Shown: positions 10,317-22,490 of the stretch, piece after piece | How positions within the stretch are numbered: the first letter of the stretch is position 1 | Layout of the letters: each line of letters opens with the position of its first letter | Origin: Haberlea rhodopensis | Taxonomy: Eukaryota; Streptophyta; Magnoliopsida; Lamiales; Gesneriaceae | Assembly: GCA_907163345.1 (NCBI GenBank) | Contig: CAJQUN010000039.1 | Coordinates: 5,278,361 to 5,342,360, forward strand | Reading direction: 5' to 3' | Length of the DNA: 64,000 nt | Notes under the pieces: generated by a model | What the model was told of the DNA's origin: nothing | Databases searched by the model: none | Seen by the model: the letters and a program-made list of their open reading frames with translations, nothing else | Translations under genes and position numbers: made by a program

Positions 10317-10860
10317 TATTTATCCTTTATCACTAAATTTAAATTCGCTCTACTAAAATAAAAATCTTTTTCATTTTATAAATCAGCTAAAATATTTTAC
10401 AATATTTTTAAAAAAACCTATAAAAATGATTGGTTTCATTCAAAATTAAATAAACTTCAAATATATATACACTTTTATGGATAAACTCACCTAAAATCTC
10501 TAAACCTAAACTTTCTTTAACTTAACTTCCCTTATACATTATTCTATACTCTAACTCCTCAACCATACTTTCATCTTCATCCATTATTCTATATTATAAC
10601 TCATCAATCATACTTTCATCTTCATCCTAACTCCCTACCCCTCTACACTTTACCAATTTACCCTTATTAAGTTAAAATGGATTAATTACATGATACCCCT
10701 GAAGTTTTAAATACTTTTCAAATCTCACCCAAAGTTTTACTATTTTTTCTCATAACATTTTCCTTCACGACCCGACTTCGTAAAATTATATCAGAGCTTA
10801 GGTTTATTCTGAAAATATTATAATAATATCTTGAATATTAACTTGTACACTATACGGAGG
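10317..10860. other. intergenic, with MULE-terminus-like sequence near 10473
   Basis: No gene is seen. The stretch from about 10473 (GGATAAACTCACCTAAAATC) resembles, in inverted orientation, sequence near 18255-18290 on the far side of the pararetrovirus. It also resembles the terminus of the element at 20143. It may be the left end of an older non-autonomous MULE. Confidence 0.4.
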
Positions 10861-11599
10861 GGACGATTCAAAAAAATATGGACCCGAACGAATGTTCGAA
10901 GTGTCATTCATACAGGTGGTACTTCCAAAAATTGGAAGCACTAAATCAGAAGCATATGTCAGAAGCTCAACGCTTCAACCATAAGTGAAAATTATTACGA
11001 GGAACATGATTATGCACACCCGGCATAAACCATTACAAGAAACTAGAAAGGCTCGATCAAGTGAACCTCAAACTACAGTTTGAGTCAGCCGAACTTTAGG
11101 AAGACGATCATCCTGAACATGAGGACGTTGTTCCAAACCCAATGATCCAATAGGGTCTGGACCAGATGATTAGGATGAGAGAACCAACATTTCGAGAATC
11201 GAGCAGGATTCTTCTAAGATATCCCAAGATCTTAGAGAGATCCAGAAGACAGTGCAGCGTTATGGATACCTTCAATACCATCTCCCTGTACAGGTCCATC
11301 AGATTCAAAGCCAGATGGAGATTATGATTAAACATCGAGAGAAAATTCTTGAGAATCTTCGAGATGTTCAAACCTGAATAAAGGAGTTGGAGTCAAGACC
11401 AAGTCCGAAGGGAAGAAGACAATGAGGGTGGTTACCACCGTCTTATGGAACAAAACCCTTTTTACACCAAAAAGGGAAAGCGGAGGAGGTCCGAAGAACT
11501 TTGACGGAGACTGAAAAAATGATTGTAATCCTACGAGGAGAACCAATACTTCCCACCAAGTAATGGAAAGAATCAACCTGGAAGATCTACGTGATCTTG

Positions 11600-12800
11600 C
11601 TGATTAGTTTGCGGGATTGAATATCGTAGAATTCAAGACGGGAGAACTTGTAACAAGACCTTCACCACAAGAAAGTTTCGGGTCATACACTCCACCCGAA
11701 GGTGATCAAAGTATGCCGCATATGGAAGATTTCATATCATCAACTTTAGATCCCCCAGTTGGAACAAGGAACCGTTCCCGCAAGCCAGATATACATCAAA
11801 TTCCTTGCGAGAAATCTTAATTAGATCCAATCCATCCATATGGGCTTATGCTCAATATGGATATATTGGATTTCAAAAATAGAGAAGTTCTTATTGCTGA
11901 ATGGGATTCAGCAATGAGAATAGCAGCATGAACGCTTGATCTAAGTAAAGAATGATTCATTTTACTTCTTAAAATGAATCCGGAAGGATCAGTCAAGATT
12001 GCCTGGGAAATGAGAGACCCGGGTACCAAGGAAGAAGTTTTAGCCGGACAGTCCCTAAAAGAAATCGTGGACAAGATGGCAACATTCTTTAAAATCTGTT
12101 TCATTGGAGTAAGCTACTTCGAAAGAATGGAGGAAGATAAGGCTAAAAAATATAGACAAGTGGAACTACATGATATCTGTTATGTAGACGAGTACATCAA
12201 ACTCTTTACAGAGTGTAGATGGAAGGCAAAGATAGAAGAAAAAAGATGCAGCAGAACTGTTCTTTGCCAAAATACCGAGCCCATGGAGAGAAATGCTTAT
12301 CCATGAATGTACACCTCATGCATTCGAGACGGTGTCTAGGAGAATGTCATTTCTTAAGGTAAAGCTCGCGGAGTGGTGCTACCAAGCAAAACTCCAAAAG
12401 AATTACAATAAGCTTAGAGGAATGAACAAAACAACTCCTCTTTGCTGTATAGGGAATGATATCCCTACAATCATTGGAAACTATCCCCAAAGGCGAAAGA
12501 TGAAGAAGCATATAGCTCATCCTTATGTCCGCGGATGTAGTTCAAGAAGAAGTAGGTCTTAATGGAGACCTAGAAAGTTCTGGTTTAAACAGAAAGCCCG
12601 AAGTTACAAATCTAGGCAAAGATCAGGACCAACAAGGTGTAGAACTTCGTCAACAGGTTCTAATCAAGCAAGTTCTAGCAGAGCACCGATAAAAAGAACT
12701 TTTAAACGCACTCATACCCGTGCGCATAAAAGTTTCAAAGATTGTAACTCATGGACATGCGGATCAAGATGACATATCTCTACAGATTGTCCAGAAAACC
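11600..12800 (+). pseudogene. pararetrovirus coat-protein region with broken zinc knuckle
   Basis: Frames at 11617-11820, 11974-12306 and 12293-12562 follow one another with stops and shifts. The stretch FTECRWKAKIEEKRC and the downstream basic K/R/S-rich segment fit a caulimovirid capsid C-terminal half. At 12740-12793 a CCHC-like knuckle is readable (C, WTCGS, then a stop, HISTDCPEN), with an in-frame stop inside the motif. The protein is not expressible. Confidence 0.7.
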
Positions 12801-12899
12801 AAATCCGTGTATGATGGATTTACAATTGGAGCAATAGAAAAAGTAATGGATATGATTGGTCTTCGAAGCATTACCATAGGGTAACAACAGGTGAATTTG

Positions 12900-13734
12900 C
12901 GATCCCAATGAAATTCACGGGAAATCAAATTGAGATGCAGTTAATCCCCTATAGAGAAATCCAGGAGATTAAGAACAAGGTTAAAAGGGAAGTTGCTAAC
13001 ACGCTCTCATGGATTCATATTGGATCTATGAGAGTAATAATCAAGGCAACTTTCAAGGAAGGAATTGATTCGCCACTCAATCTGGCAATCTTCGACAAGA
13101 GAATCCCGAACCTCAAAGATTCTTTTTTGGGAGCAGTTGTAGGAAATTTGTATGCGGAAAGATGGCTTTCAACATCTATCATAAAATTGCATACAATTTG
13201 GGAGATCGAGATTTCAACAAGGTTCTAACTCTTCATCAAGATTTTAAAAGAAGTGCTTTGATGAAAGAAGGGAACATGCATTACTCAATAACATACAAGG
13301 TGTCATACGCACTCTCGAATACTCATCATTCAGAAGTATTCTTGAGAAAGGAATTCATCGAAGTCCCCAGAATCTTCGAAAATTTCGTGAAAGCAGTATT
13401 GTCGGACATTATTGATACTTCGACAATAGGAGAGATCTACATGGGGATACAAGATCAACCTGTTCTGAACAGAAGCAGGAGTCTTATGATCGAGCCAAGA
13501 AGAATGTCTTTCCAACAAGATAGGTTAATCAGCAACTATCCCGGGGAAAAACAGAAGGCAGTCTCGAGCGAAATTCAGAAAATCCCTGATGTATTCAAAA
13601 CAACAGGAAAACTGAAATGCCCAGAAGGCTGGAGAGAAGTGCAGATAATCTTCGGCATTACGGAAAAATACAATATATTCCCTTGTGATGTCTTCTATTA
13701 TTTGCAACAACCTACAGTTGGAAGGTATCAATGA
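12900..13734 (+). pseudogene. pararetrovirus movement protein (30K superfamily), frameshifted
   Basis: Two overlapping frames (12908-13228 and 13162-13734) split one movement-protein domain. Diagnostic features are SPLNLAIFDKRI near 13070 and GAVVGNLYA near 13130, followed in the second frame by FNIYHKIAYNL. Such proteins form plasmodesmal tubules for cell-to-cell spread. The frameshift near 13160 lies in the middle of the domain. Confidence 0.82.
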
Positions 13735-13934
13735 AACTTTCAAATTGGTGAAATTGATCTAACAATTGCAGGAACGGCAGGCAGGATCCCATAACAACTT
13801 ATTCTTGGGATTAAATTTCTCGAGGAACATAAACATTGGGAAAGATTGCAAGACAGAATGTACTTCACGGTGGAAGGAAAGATATATAGGATCAGATAAC
13901 CACCAGTCCATTCTCCATATACATCTCCGTCGGG

Positions 13935-14366
13935 ATGTTATATGTGAAATATCGGGCAGGTGAAAAGTTATCAGCCATTGCCGGAAGAGACTTTTCCAAC
14001 CGGATACTTATCCTTAATGAAGGAGTTCAGGGAGCAGAAATAATCATCGGCGAAGCAGGTGGTACCGTGTGGTACAAAGTCAAAACTCCACCTATTTATT
14101 TCCATTATACAGGCGCTGATATGCTTCTAGGAAACAATTTCCTACAGACATTCAAGCGGTGCACTCAGGAGAACGAGACACAAAGACTTATTTTCACAAC
14201 CCTTTGTGATCATAAGATTATTGTCCAAAGACTCTGGGAGGCATTTCACTGCAAGTTCCCCATTAGTTTTCGCCGCCAGCGTGGTGATGAAGGCAGAATT
14301 CGACACTCAAAGATGAAGGATCAGCAGAAATTTGGCAAAGCGATTCTTCAATATAGACAACAATGA
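13935..14366 (+). pseudogene. pararetrovirus protease region
   Basis: The motif TGADMLLGNNFLQTF near 14115-14155 is the conserved C-terminal part of caulimovirid aspartic proteases. I could not identify the active-site DTG triad upstream with confidence. The frame ends at 14366 and a linker frame (14385-14663) leads towards the RT. Confidence 0.68.
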
Positions 14367-14699
14367 ACTGGTCAAAAGCGAAAAATGACTTTTGATGGTA
14401 TAAATGTTATGTCATTCAGAGAACATGATGAAGATGTGAATGAAGACGAAGAAGTAGTTATCACAGACATCTTACTGTTACTGAAAAATGCATTACATGA
14501 GGAGGCCATGCAACCCGAAGCTACCCTCGAAGGGCAAATCACTCTAGAGGAAGTAAAAAGGAAGATCCAGAGGAACTACAATGAGGATCCTCTAGCATTG
14601 TGGGACAAAAGTGAGCTTACTTCATCTTTGAAGGTGAAAACTGGAAGAGGTATGAGTTTGTGAGGTACAAACCGATCCCCATGAACCAGTCTTGACCTT

Positions 14700-15990
14700 A
14701 AGTTAAGCTCAGCAGGTGTTTCTCCATACAATAGTCCGGGATTTCTCGTACGGAATCATGGAGAAATTAAAAGAGGAAAACCAAGATTGGTGATCAATTA
14801 CAAAGGTATCAACGAGATCTTGGAAATTGACGGATACTATATCCCGATCAGAGAACAGTTGGTAAATAACATCAAGAATGCCAAAGTGTTTTCTAAGTTT
14901 GATTGTAAGTCTGGATTCTACCAGATTAAAATGGAGGAAGTAAGCAAAAGCTTCACGGCTTTCTCCACACCACAAGGACACTACATCTGGAATGTCATGC
15001 CAATGTGATTGGCAAATGCTCCCCAGATATATCAAAGAAAGATGGACAATCTTTTCAAAGATTACTTCAGCTTCATGTTCGTGTATATTGATGATATCCT
15101 CATTGCATCAAAAAACATGAAAGAACATTTTAAACATTTGGAAATCTTTTCAGATGTTTGTTACAAAGAAGGATTAGTGCTCTCCGAAAGGAAGGCAGTA
15201 ATTGTCACCAGACAAATCGAGTTCCTTGGAATTGAGATTGATGAATCGAGAATCATCTTGCAGAATCATATTGTTGAGAAAGTGCAAGGATATCCGAATG
15301 ACCTCAAGGATTTAAAGCAACTTCAGAGTTTTCTGGGCGTTGTTAATTTTGCTGGGATGTTCATCGATAACCTAGCAAACCACAGGAAAGTGTTCAGTCC
15401 ACTACTCAAAAAGGAGGTTAAGTTCGAGTGGAATGAAGATCACAGACAAGCTGTCAAATAGCTTAAAGAAGTTTGCAGGCAACTATCAAAGCTTACAATT
15501 CCAAACGATGAGGATGAACTGATATTATACACAGATGCCAGTGATCATTGGTGGGATGCGGTACTTATGAAGGTCACACCAGATGGAGAAGTGACATGCA
15601 GATATTGTAGTGGTCTATTCGACAGCAGCGAAGTTATCAGATGGCACATCAATGAGAAGGAGTTCTTTTGAAATCGAAAGGCTTTTAAAAAATAGCCATT
15701 ATTTTTACTCGCAAAGAAATTTATCTTGAAAATAGATAATACAAGTGTTAAGTCTTTTTTGAAAAATAAAATTGAATCAAAACCAGAAAAGACTAGACTT
15801 TTAAGATGGCAAGCTGAATGCCAAAATTATGATTATGATATTGTCATTGTGAAATCTGATAAAAATATTATTGCAGATTTCTTAACACGAGATGAGGGAC
15901 ATATTGCTAGCGATACCCACAAACGAGTTAGGAATCTTAGGGAAAACTTGGAGATACTCTTTGTCTCAATGCGAAGGTCGCAGGATGGCT
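14700..15990 (+). pseudogene. pararetrovirus reverse transcriptase and RNase H
   Basis: RT motifs run in order: LVINYKGINEIL (14784), SKFDCKSGFYQIKM, a TPQGHY block, then an in-frame stop at 15006. Next come LANAPQIYQRKMD and the catalytic YIDD at 15084-15095. RNase H follows, with YTDASDHWW near 15528, RWHINEKEF near 15640 and IADFLTRDEG near 15870, and further stops near 15459 and 15669. The enzyme would copy pregenomic RNA. This copy is interrupted at least three times. Confidence 0.88.
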
Positions 15991-16129
15991 TTAACGAGTA
16001 GATCACGAACTTGTTACTGATCACATACGAGCATGCTTTCGGGACCATGAACGTTTGTTTGAAGTCTTGAAAGGGCCCATCCTCCAAGCCGCGCCTTCAA
16101 CGGTGCAGAAAGAAGTGTTTAGATAACGG

Positions 16130-17141
16130 GGCTCATCTAACCCGGAGGCAAGCCCCTGTCACGAGTGCTGCAGATGATGCATTCTTTGAGGATGTACAAG
16201 TTGTAGCGATTGTTGAGGGTCATGTGTTATTACAATCTGAACCGTCAAGTCAACCCAGCACCTCTGGGGTAAAAGAGGGAGAGTTGAACCTTAGGCCAAT
16301 GACTAACAATTCTAGGGTTCAAACTAATGATGATTTAGTTTATTCACCTATGCATGATTACCAACGCACTTGGGAGAAACTAACTACCATACAAGGTATC
16401 AACCCAGATAAATCTATTGTTGATATCTCCAGAAATATCCGAGAGTTTGGTTGAAACCAGGCAGCCATCCAAACGAAGTTCAAGAATGGTATAATTTCGG
16501 AGCTCTTGCTTCGGTTTATACTGTTGCACCAGAATTCTTTGAAATTTTAAAATTACCAAAATGGATCAGAGAAGCTGTTTACGAGACATGGGCCAATAAT
16601 CCACATTTGGCCAGATGAGATATCTTGGAGTTTTATTTTTTCAAGCTCGGACGACCAGACGAAAAGCCTTAAAAAATATAAAAATGGCGCTACCAGAAGG
16701 TATACCAATTTTGGCTGAGACTATCATAGAAGATGAAGTTTCAACCAGACCTGCATGAGGTCTTTGGGTTTGTCTAACGAAAATGGGCAAAGTCAAATAC
16801 TCATTCAAGTTCTTTCAGAATTCAGCCAACGACACTTTCATGCTGAATTCCATGACAGGAACATCCACAAGATTTGCCGAAAAACTCTTTGAAACAAAAA
16901 GAAGAACTCTTTGGGAAAACTAGATTCCTGCGATAAGAGAAACTTACCAAAAATTCTGCAACATGACACACATTGGCCGATGGATAGACCATATTTGCCA
17001 AGAATGCTCGGAGCAAAAAAGAACCAGAGTTCGAGAAAGGCTTCCGATCCAAACCCGATAGATCAGAGGCAGGAAGAGACAAAAGACCTGATGACAAGAG
17101 AGTCCGTTTTCCTAAAGCGCGGGGACCACAAAACCAAATAA
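16130..17141 (+). pseudogene. TAV-like (translational transactivator) region, decayed
   Basis: Frames at 16224-16454, about 16450-16620 and 16911-17141 follow the RNase H. The stretch ASVYTVAPEFFEILKLP near 16500 resembles the core of caulimovirus transactivator/inclusion proteins, and its position after the RT gene fits cavemo- and solendoviruses. The assignment rests on limited similarity plus position. Several stops are present. Confidence 0.5.
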
Positions 17142-17344
17142 TGTAAAGATTCCCCGACAAAGGAAAAGGCGTGGACCATTAAAAGATAGTGTGGATACTG
17201 TTCAACGCACTCGGACAAAAATAATGGACCACTAACTAGAAAAGTTGGCACACTCAGACGAAAGATGCCATACCATGTGAAAGTTAAGGCGCACTCAACA
17301 ATTATCAAGATTTGGAATCCGAAGTTCAAGTCCGGATTCATGCC

Positions 17345-17352
17345 TATATAAG
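17345..17352 (+). promoter_or_regulatory. pararetrovirus promoter TATA box
   Basis: TATATAAG followed by GGCACTCATTCAGG lies downstream of the last viral frame, at the place of the pregenomic-RNA promoter in this family. Confidence 0.6.
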
Positions 17353-17560
17353 GGCACTCATTCAGGAAGCTAAGGACATTGAAAATTCTCCATAGTTTTT
17401 TCTGAGAATAAAAATTGTAGTTTCCAAGCTTTGTAATCTTTTGACTTTCATAGCTTGGTAATATTTTATTTCTTTCTTTCTTTTGTAATCGTTTGTAATA
17501 TTGTTCTGTTTTTAGTTTATGTGTTCTTGAGTCAAGCCTCATCTTTATGAGAGACTAAAC

Positions 17561-20008
17561 AAGTTTGTCTCCTCCAAAAAAAGATATTTTAATGTAATAG
17601 ATATTATAAATATTCCAGAATAAAACGAAGGATGTTGCCCATATATCTCACAGATTTCTTTAAATCTTTCTTATATCTTGATTATACCTTAGGCCCTAAG
17701 GTAGGAAACGAATTAGGGCTGTTAACCTCGCCTGTGGGCTGAGATTGGATGGTGAGGAGCCATTCGTAAAACAGTCTGGAGGCAGTAAGTTTTCGATTGG
17801 TGGCTTTGCAACCCACCTCACTCGGTGTCGTTATGGTCAAAATAGTATATTTCAGTTTGTTAAAATTTTATTGTAATACGAAAGTATGATGGGCCTGTTA
17901 TTTAATTTTACATAATAATGGAATTTTAGGGCTTAAATTTATCATGAACCGTGAGTCCTTTGAAAAAGTATGATCTTGGGTCTTCTCAAGATGACAGAAA
18001 CTGAAGAATCTCATGTTCATTTAATACCATGAAGGCCCCTGCATTTACGTATCCCTTATTAGGAGTTGTTTATTGGAAAAAAAAATGAGATTTTGGTGTT
18101 TTTTGTAAAAATCCTAAAAGCATTAGGGAGTTCTATGCAATTAAAGTAAGGGCTTTTTATGTCTTTTGAGGTTGGTAGGGAGTTGGAATAAAGAAAACGA
18201 GTATAGTAGGGAGTTAGAATAAAAAATCTTTGATATATGGAGGAATGTTAAAGTTATGTTTGGAGGTTGAGATTTTAAGTGAGTTTATCCAAACGTATAC
18301 GCGTATTTGATGTATTATCTTTACTTCTTTTTTTTTCTTTTTCGACCGTATTATTTTATCCAAGTATTATAATAATATATTTTTTTGAGTGCAAGTGGGA
18401 AATGTAAGAATACAACCTACGCTAATACCCGAATTTGAACCTACTACCTCATCAAAGAGGATATGAGGATTTTTGTGCCACTTCGACCCCATGGCGGTGG
18501 CTTATAATAATATATTTTAGGATAAAATAAAAGTTTTGAAAAAATAAGGGTAAAGTGCAAGTCGTTACCCAATTTCAAGTCTTCAATCATTTTAGTCCAC
18601 TAAAAAAAACTTCAATTCACGTAAGTACATCTCATAATAAAATGACTAAATTAGTCTATTCGTCTTCACATCTCCCATGCCGTCTGTTTCAGATGTCGGA
18701 TATGGATTGGAGCGTTTGAGCTAAGTGGAATGCATTTCACTTGGGGGAGTTGACATCGACTTAGGGCAAGAGGTCATAAACTTTACTTGCAATTCATCGC
18801 CACTTTGGATAGATCACGATTTTCAAGAAAATCGGGAAAAAGCTTCCTACTACCACAAACATGTGTTGGTTGAGTTCCAAACACATCAAGTTACTGCTAT
18901 GGAAACTATTTCCTCCTATGGTAGTGTTTAAGTTCCCACAAACATATATATTGTTGGATCAATGGTTTCAAACATTTTCTGTGCAATCCTTCTTAATTTC
19001 TTATGTTATACTTTACTGGTTTTGATATTTCTTATGAGTTCAATTTTGTTGCAATGCTATGTTTGGAAATTTTGAATATCAAACTCAAACTAAAGTGCAT
19101 TTGAAATGTTTGATAAATTGTTTGAATGAAAATTTTGAAGTTTTTAATTTTTACAAGGTGATACACATGATTTTAACAAGTGTATCGGCTGAGTCTAGTG
19201 GTGCACTTATTCCGCGTGCATCGCTAGACTCAGGCGATGTATTTTTCAAAACATACACGAGTGGTGCATTTAATTTTCATTTTTTGACTTTCTGAGTCAT
19301 TTGACATTTTCCCACATATTTGTGTTGGTTATTTATAGTTATATTCAATGAGTCATAAGAATATACATTGACAATAAAGGAAACAACAAAGGAAAATCGT
19401 GCATATTGATTTCAAAGTAATCAATCATATACCTATATTATCTTTTTCTTGTCCTACCGCTATTCGATCAATATTTATAATATATTATTTTAAATCTTAA
19501 GTTCTTACGATATGGTGCACTAAAATTTTAACAAGCTGATATACTAATTTTAACGATCATCGTCATTTTAACAGGGTGGTGCACTTAATTTTAACTGGTT
19601 GGTGCGTTTAATTTTAACAATTAAACTACACCAGTGCACGTAATTAAATTACACTGGTGCATACAATTACAATGTACTGGTGCACGTAATTAAAATAAGC
19701 AGGTGCACACAATTATACTATGCTGGTGCACGCAATTAATGTATATTGGTGCATGCAATTACGTTAAGCTGGTACATGCAATTTCATGTATTTATAATTC
19801 AATCACAACGCATCTAAAATAAATATGCCTTAAAAGTTTGTGTTTTTGTTTTGTTTTCAATAACAGTAGTTGAAGTGTCAACTTCTGCTATATCGATGTT
19901 GTTGAGTGGAAAGGTCAAGCTCAATATTGTGATGAAGAATGTGAACTCACTCGATCTCCATAGATTTAAGCTTCTTCAATAGGCTGTCAGCATGGATTAA
20001 CGTCTCAT
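17561..20008. other. unassigned sequence right of the pararetrovirus
   Basis: No gene is supported. The stretch 17690-17840 may still be viral leader. The segment 18170-18300 is the inverted MULE-terminus-like sequence discussed at 10473. Short frames at 18725 and 19059 show no known product. Confidence 0.5.
19615..19795. repeat. GGTGCAYG-AATTA minisatellite
   Basis: About six degenerate tandem units of roughly 30-34 bp each contain CTGGTGCAYRYAATTA. Related GGTGCACTTAATTTTAAC pieces lie just upstream (19190-19610). Confidence 0.8.
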
Positions 20009-20142
20009 CTATGAATTCTTATAAGTTTAATATATTTCATATTTTAAAATAATCATATTATATAACTTTTGTGATTTAATTTTGCCATTATTTTCAATTT
20101 AAAATTACGTCTCATCAATGAATTCTTATAAGTTTAATATAT
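20009..20142. repeat. 97-bp tandem duplication at insertion target
   Basis: The unit beginning GTCTCATCWATGAATTC occurs at 20010 and again at 20107. The second unit is split by the element at 20143 and resumes at 23954. Confidence 0.8.
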
Positions 20143-20639
20143 AGGCAAATTCACCTAAAATCCCCAAAGTCAAAGTTTTTTCTAAGTTCAGTCCCCATGT
20201 CAGTAAATTTCTGTTTAAACTCCCTACTGTCACATTGTTTTTTTTTAACTCCCTATGTCACACAAAAGTACTAAAATACCCTTAAAAGTAACAAAAACCG
20301 CAAAAAAACCTATCATCTTCCCTCCAATTTCCTCCATCCAACATGTTCATGTTCCATGGAAAAAAATGAGGCTTTCAACGCCGGTGATGGAGGAATCATG
20401 CGGTTGCCGGAATTAAATGTCCAACAGCCTAAACAAACCCTTTTGGCCGATTCTTAAACTGTCGATTTCTCGGACATCGACGCTCCGATTTTAAATTCCT
20501 TACAGATCCAACCACTAAATCTCATCGGTAATCCAATTGTTCCATCAATTTCTGGAAATAATTTTCGAAATTACACATTTGAGTCGCCCCTTTCTTGTTC
20601 TCGTCTCTTATTCGGGCTGAATGAAAGTGTCTTAAGATT

Positions 20640-21880
20640 TAGTATTATTCAACATTTTTCCAATATAACTATGTACAAAGTTGGTATTAAATCCTTTAAA
20701 ATCGGTATTAATGTAGTACAATGTTGGTATTAAAATATGATAATACATAAAAATAAGTAACTGTGCAAATTAAAACTATTTTATTTTTTGGTTCGAAATT
20801 GGTATTATTCAACATTTTTTCAGCATTAACTATGTACAAAGTTGGTATTAAATCCATTTAAAATCGGTATTAATGTAGTGCAAAGTTGATATTAAAATAT
20901 AATAATACATAAAACATGTAATTGTGCAAATTAAAACTATTTTATTTTTTGGTTTGAAATTGGTATTATTCAACACTTTTTCAGTATTAACTATGTTCAA
21001 AGTTGGTATTAAATCCATTTCAATCGGTATTAACTTAGTACAAAGTTGGTATTAAAATATATTAATACATAAGACCATGTAACTATGCAAATTAAAACTA
21101 TTTTATTATTTGGTCTGAAATTAGTATTATTCAATACTTTTCCAGCATTAACTATGTACAAAGTTGGTATTAAATCCATTTAAAATCGTTTGATATTAAA
21201 ATATAATAATACATAAAAACATGTAATTGTTCAAATTAAAACTATTTTATTTTTTGTTTTGACATTGGTATTACTCAACACTTTTTCAGTATTAACTATG
21301 TACAAAGTTGGTATTAAGTCCATTTAAAATCGATATTAAATTAGTATAAAATTGGTATTAAAATATAATAATACATAAAAATATGTAATTGTTCAAATTA
21401 GAACTATTTTATTTTTTGGTTTGAAATTTGTATTATTCAACACTTTTCTAGTATTAACTATGTACGAAGTTGGTATTAAGTCTATATAAAATCGGTATAA
21501 AAGTAGTACAAAATTGGTATTAAAATATAATAATACATAAAAACATGTAATTGTACAAATTCAAACTATTTTATTTTTTGGTTCGAAATCGGTATTATTC
21601 AACACTGTTCCAGTATTAACTGTGTACAAAGTTGGTATTAGATCCATTTAAAATCGGTATTAACGCAGTGCAAAGGTATTAAAATATAATAATACATAAA
21701 AATATGTCATTGTGTAAATTAAAAGAATTTTATTTTTTGGTTTGAAATTGAAAATATTTAACACTTTTCCAGTATTAACTATGTAGAAAGTTGGTATTAA
21801 ATTCATTTAAAATCGATATTAACGTTGTGCAAAGTTGATATTAAAATACAATAATACATAAAAACATGTATTTTCTCAAA
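20640..21880. repeat. left array of about eight 155-bp units
   Basis: Each unit contains GTATTATTCAACACTTTT, TTAACTATGTACAAAGTTGG, AAAATCGGTATTAA and AAAACTATTTTATTTTTTGG. Units start near 20650, 20812, 20968, 21123, 21270, 21430, 21590 and 21750 and have diverged by point changes and small deletions. Confidence 0.88.
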
Positions 21881-22490
21881 TTTTGGTACTATTTACACTT
21901 AAAATTGATATTAAGCACATACAATTTTGATAATAGTCGGACATCAATAATTATGTCTTATATATTGATGTTATAAAATTTTGGTACTAGTTAAACATCA
22001 ATAATTAAATCTTCTATATTGATGCTAAACTTCTATATCGAAGAAATAAACAATATCAATTTCAAACAACACTAACAACATTTCTATTGAATCAACTAAA
22101 TTATTGTTAATCTTATATATCGAACAATTAAAAAATATCAACATAGAAGACTTTATCGAAATATAAAACATTAACATCAATTAGAAATATTGTTATCGTT
22201 GCAAGTGCACTTAGTACAATATGATTCTATAGAAGATTGTATTGTTTATTTGTTCGATATAGAAGAATAACATCAACATATAAGATTTTATAGAAATACT
22301 GTTAGTTAAGTTTGAAATGGTATTAAACTTATCATATTTGGTACATCGTAACCACTTGGAAAATTATCATGTCATATATATAATTATTATATATTTATAG
22401 AACATGTTATATAGTACTTTCAATACATTGACTATATATAAATGAATGTCATATAGTACTTTTAATACATTGACTATATTTTAATGTAAG
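21881..22490. other. spacer between the inverted arrays
   Basis: This is AT-rich sequence with diffuse GATATTAA/TTAATATC-like pieces and no open frame of interest. It would be the loop of the predicted hairpin. Confidence 0.6.

Larger units (their letters stand above)
10861..17560 (+). mobile_element. endogenous pararetrovirus (caulimovirid), decayed
   Basis: The order of recognisable blocks is coat region with zinc knuckle, 30K movement protein, aspartic protease, reverse transcriptase, RNase H, a TAV-like region, then a TATA promoter. There are no LTRs. Coat and movement domains precede the protease-RT unit and a separate TAV-like frame follows. This resembles cavemoviruses and solendoviruses rather than badna-, petu- or florendoviruses, in which movement protein comes first. 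The genus call is an inference from gene order. Every block is broken by stops or frameshifts, so it is a relic that cannot produce virus as it stands. The length of about 6.7 kb is close to a unit genome. Confidence 0.85.

Noticed and set aside
16822..17542. Minus-strand frames of 112 and 159 residues in the pararetrovirus
   Set aside because: Antisense to the TAV-like region and promoter. Caulimovirids code on one strand only.
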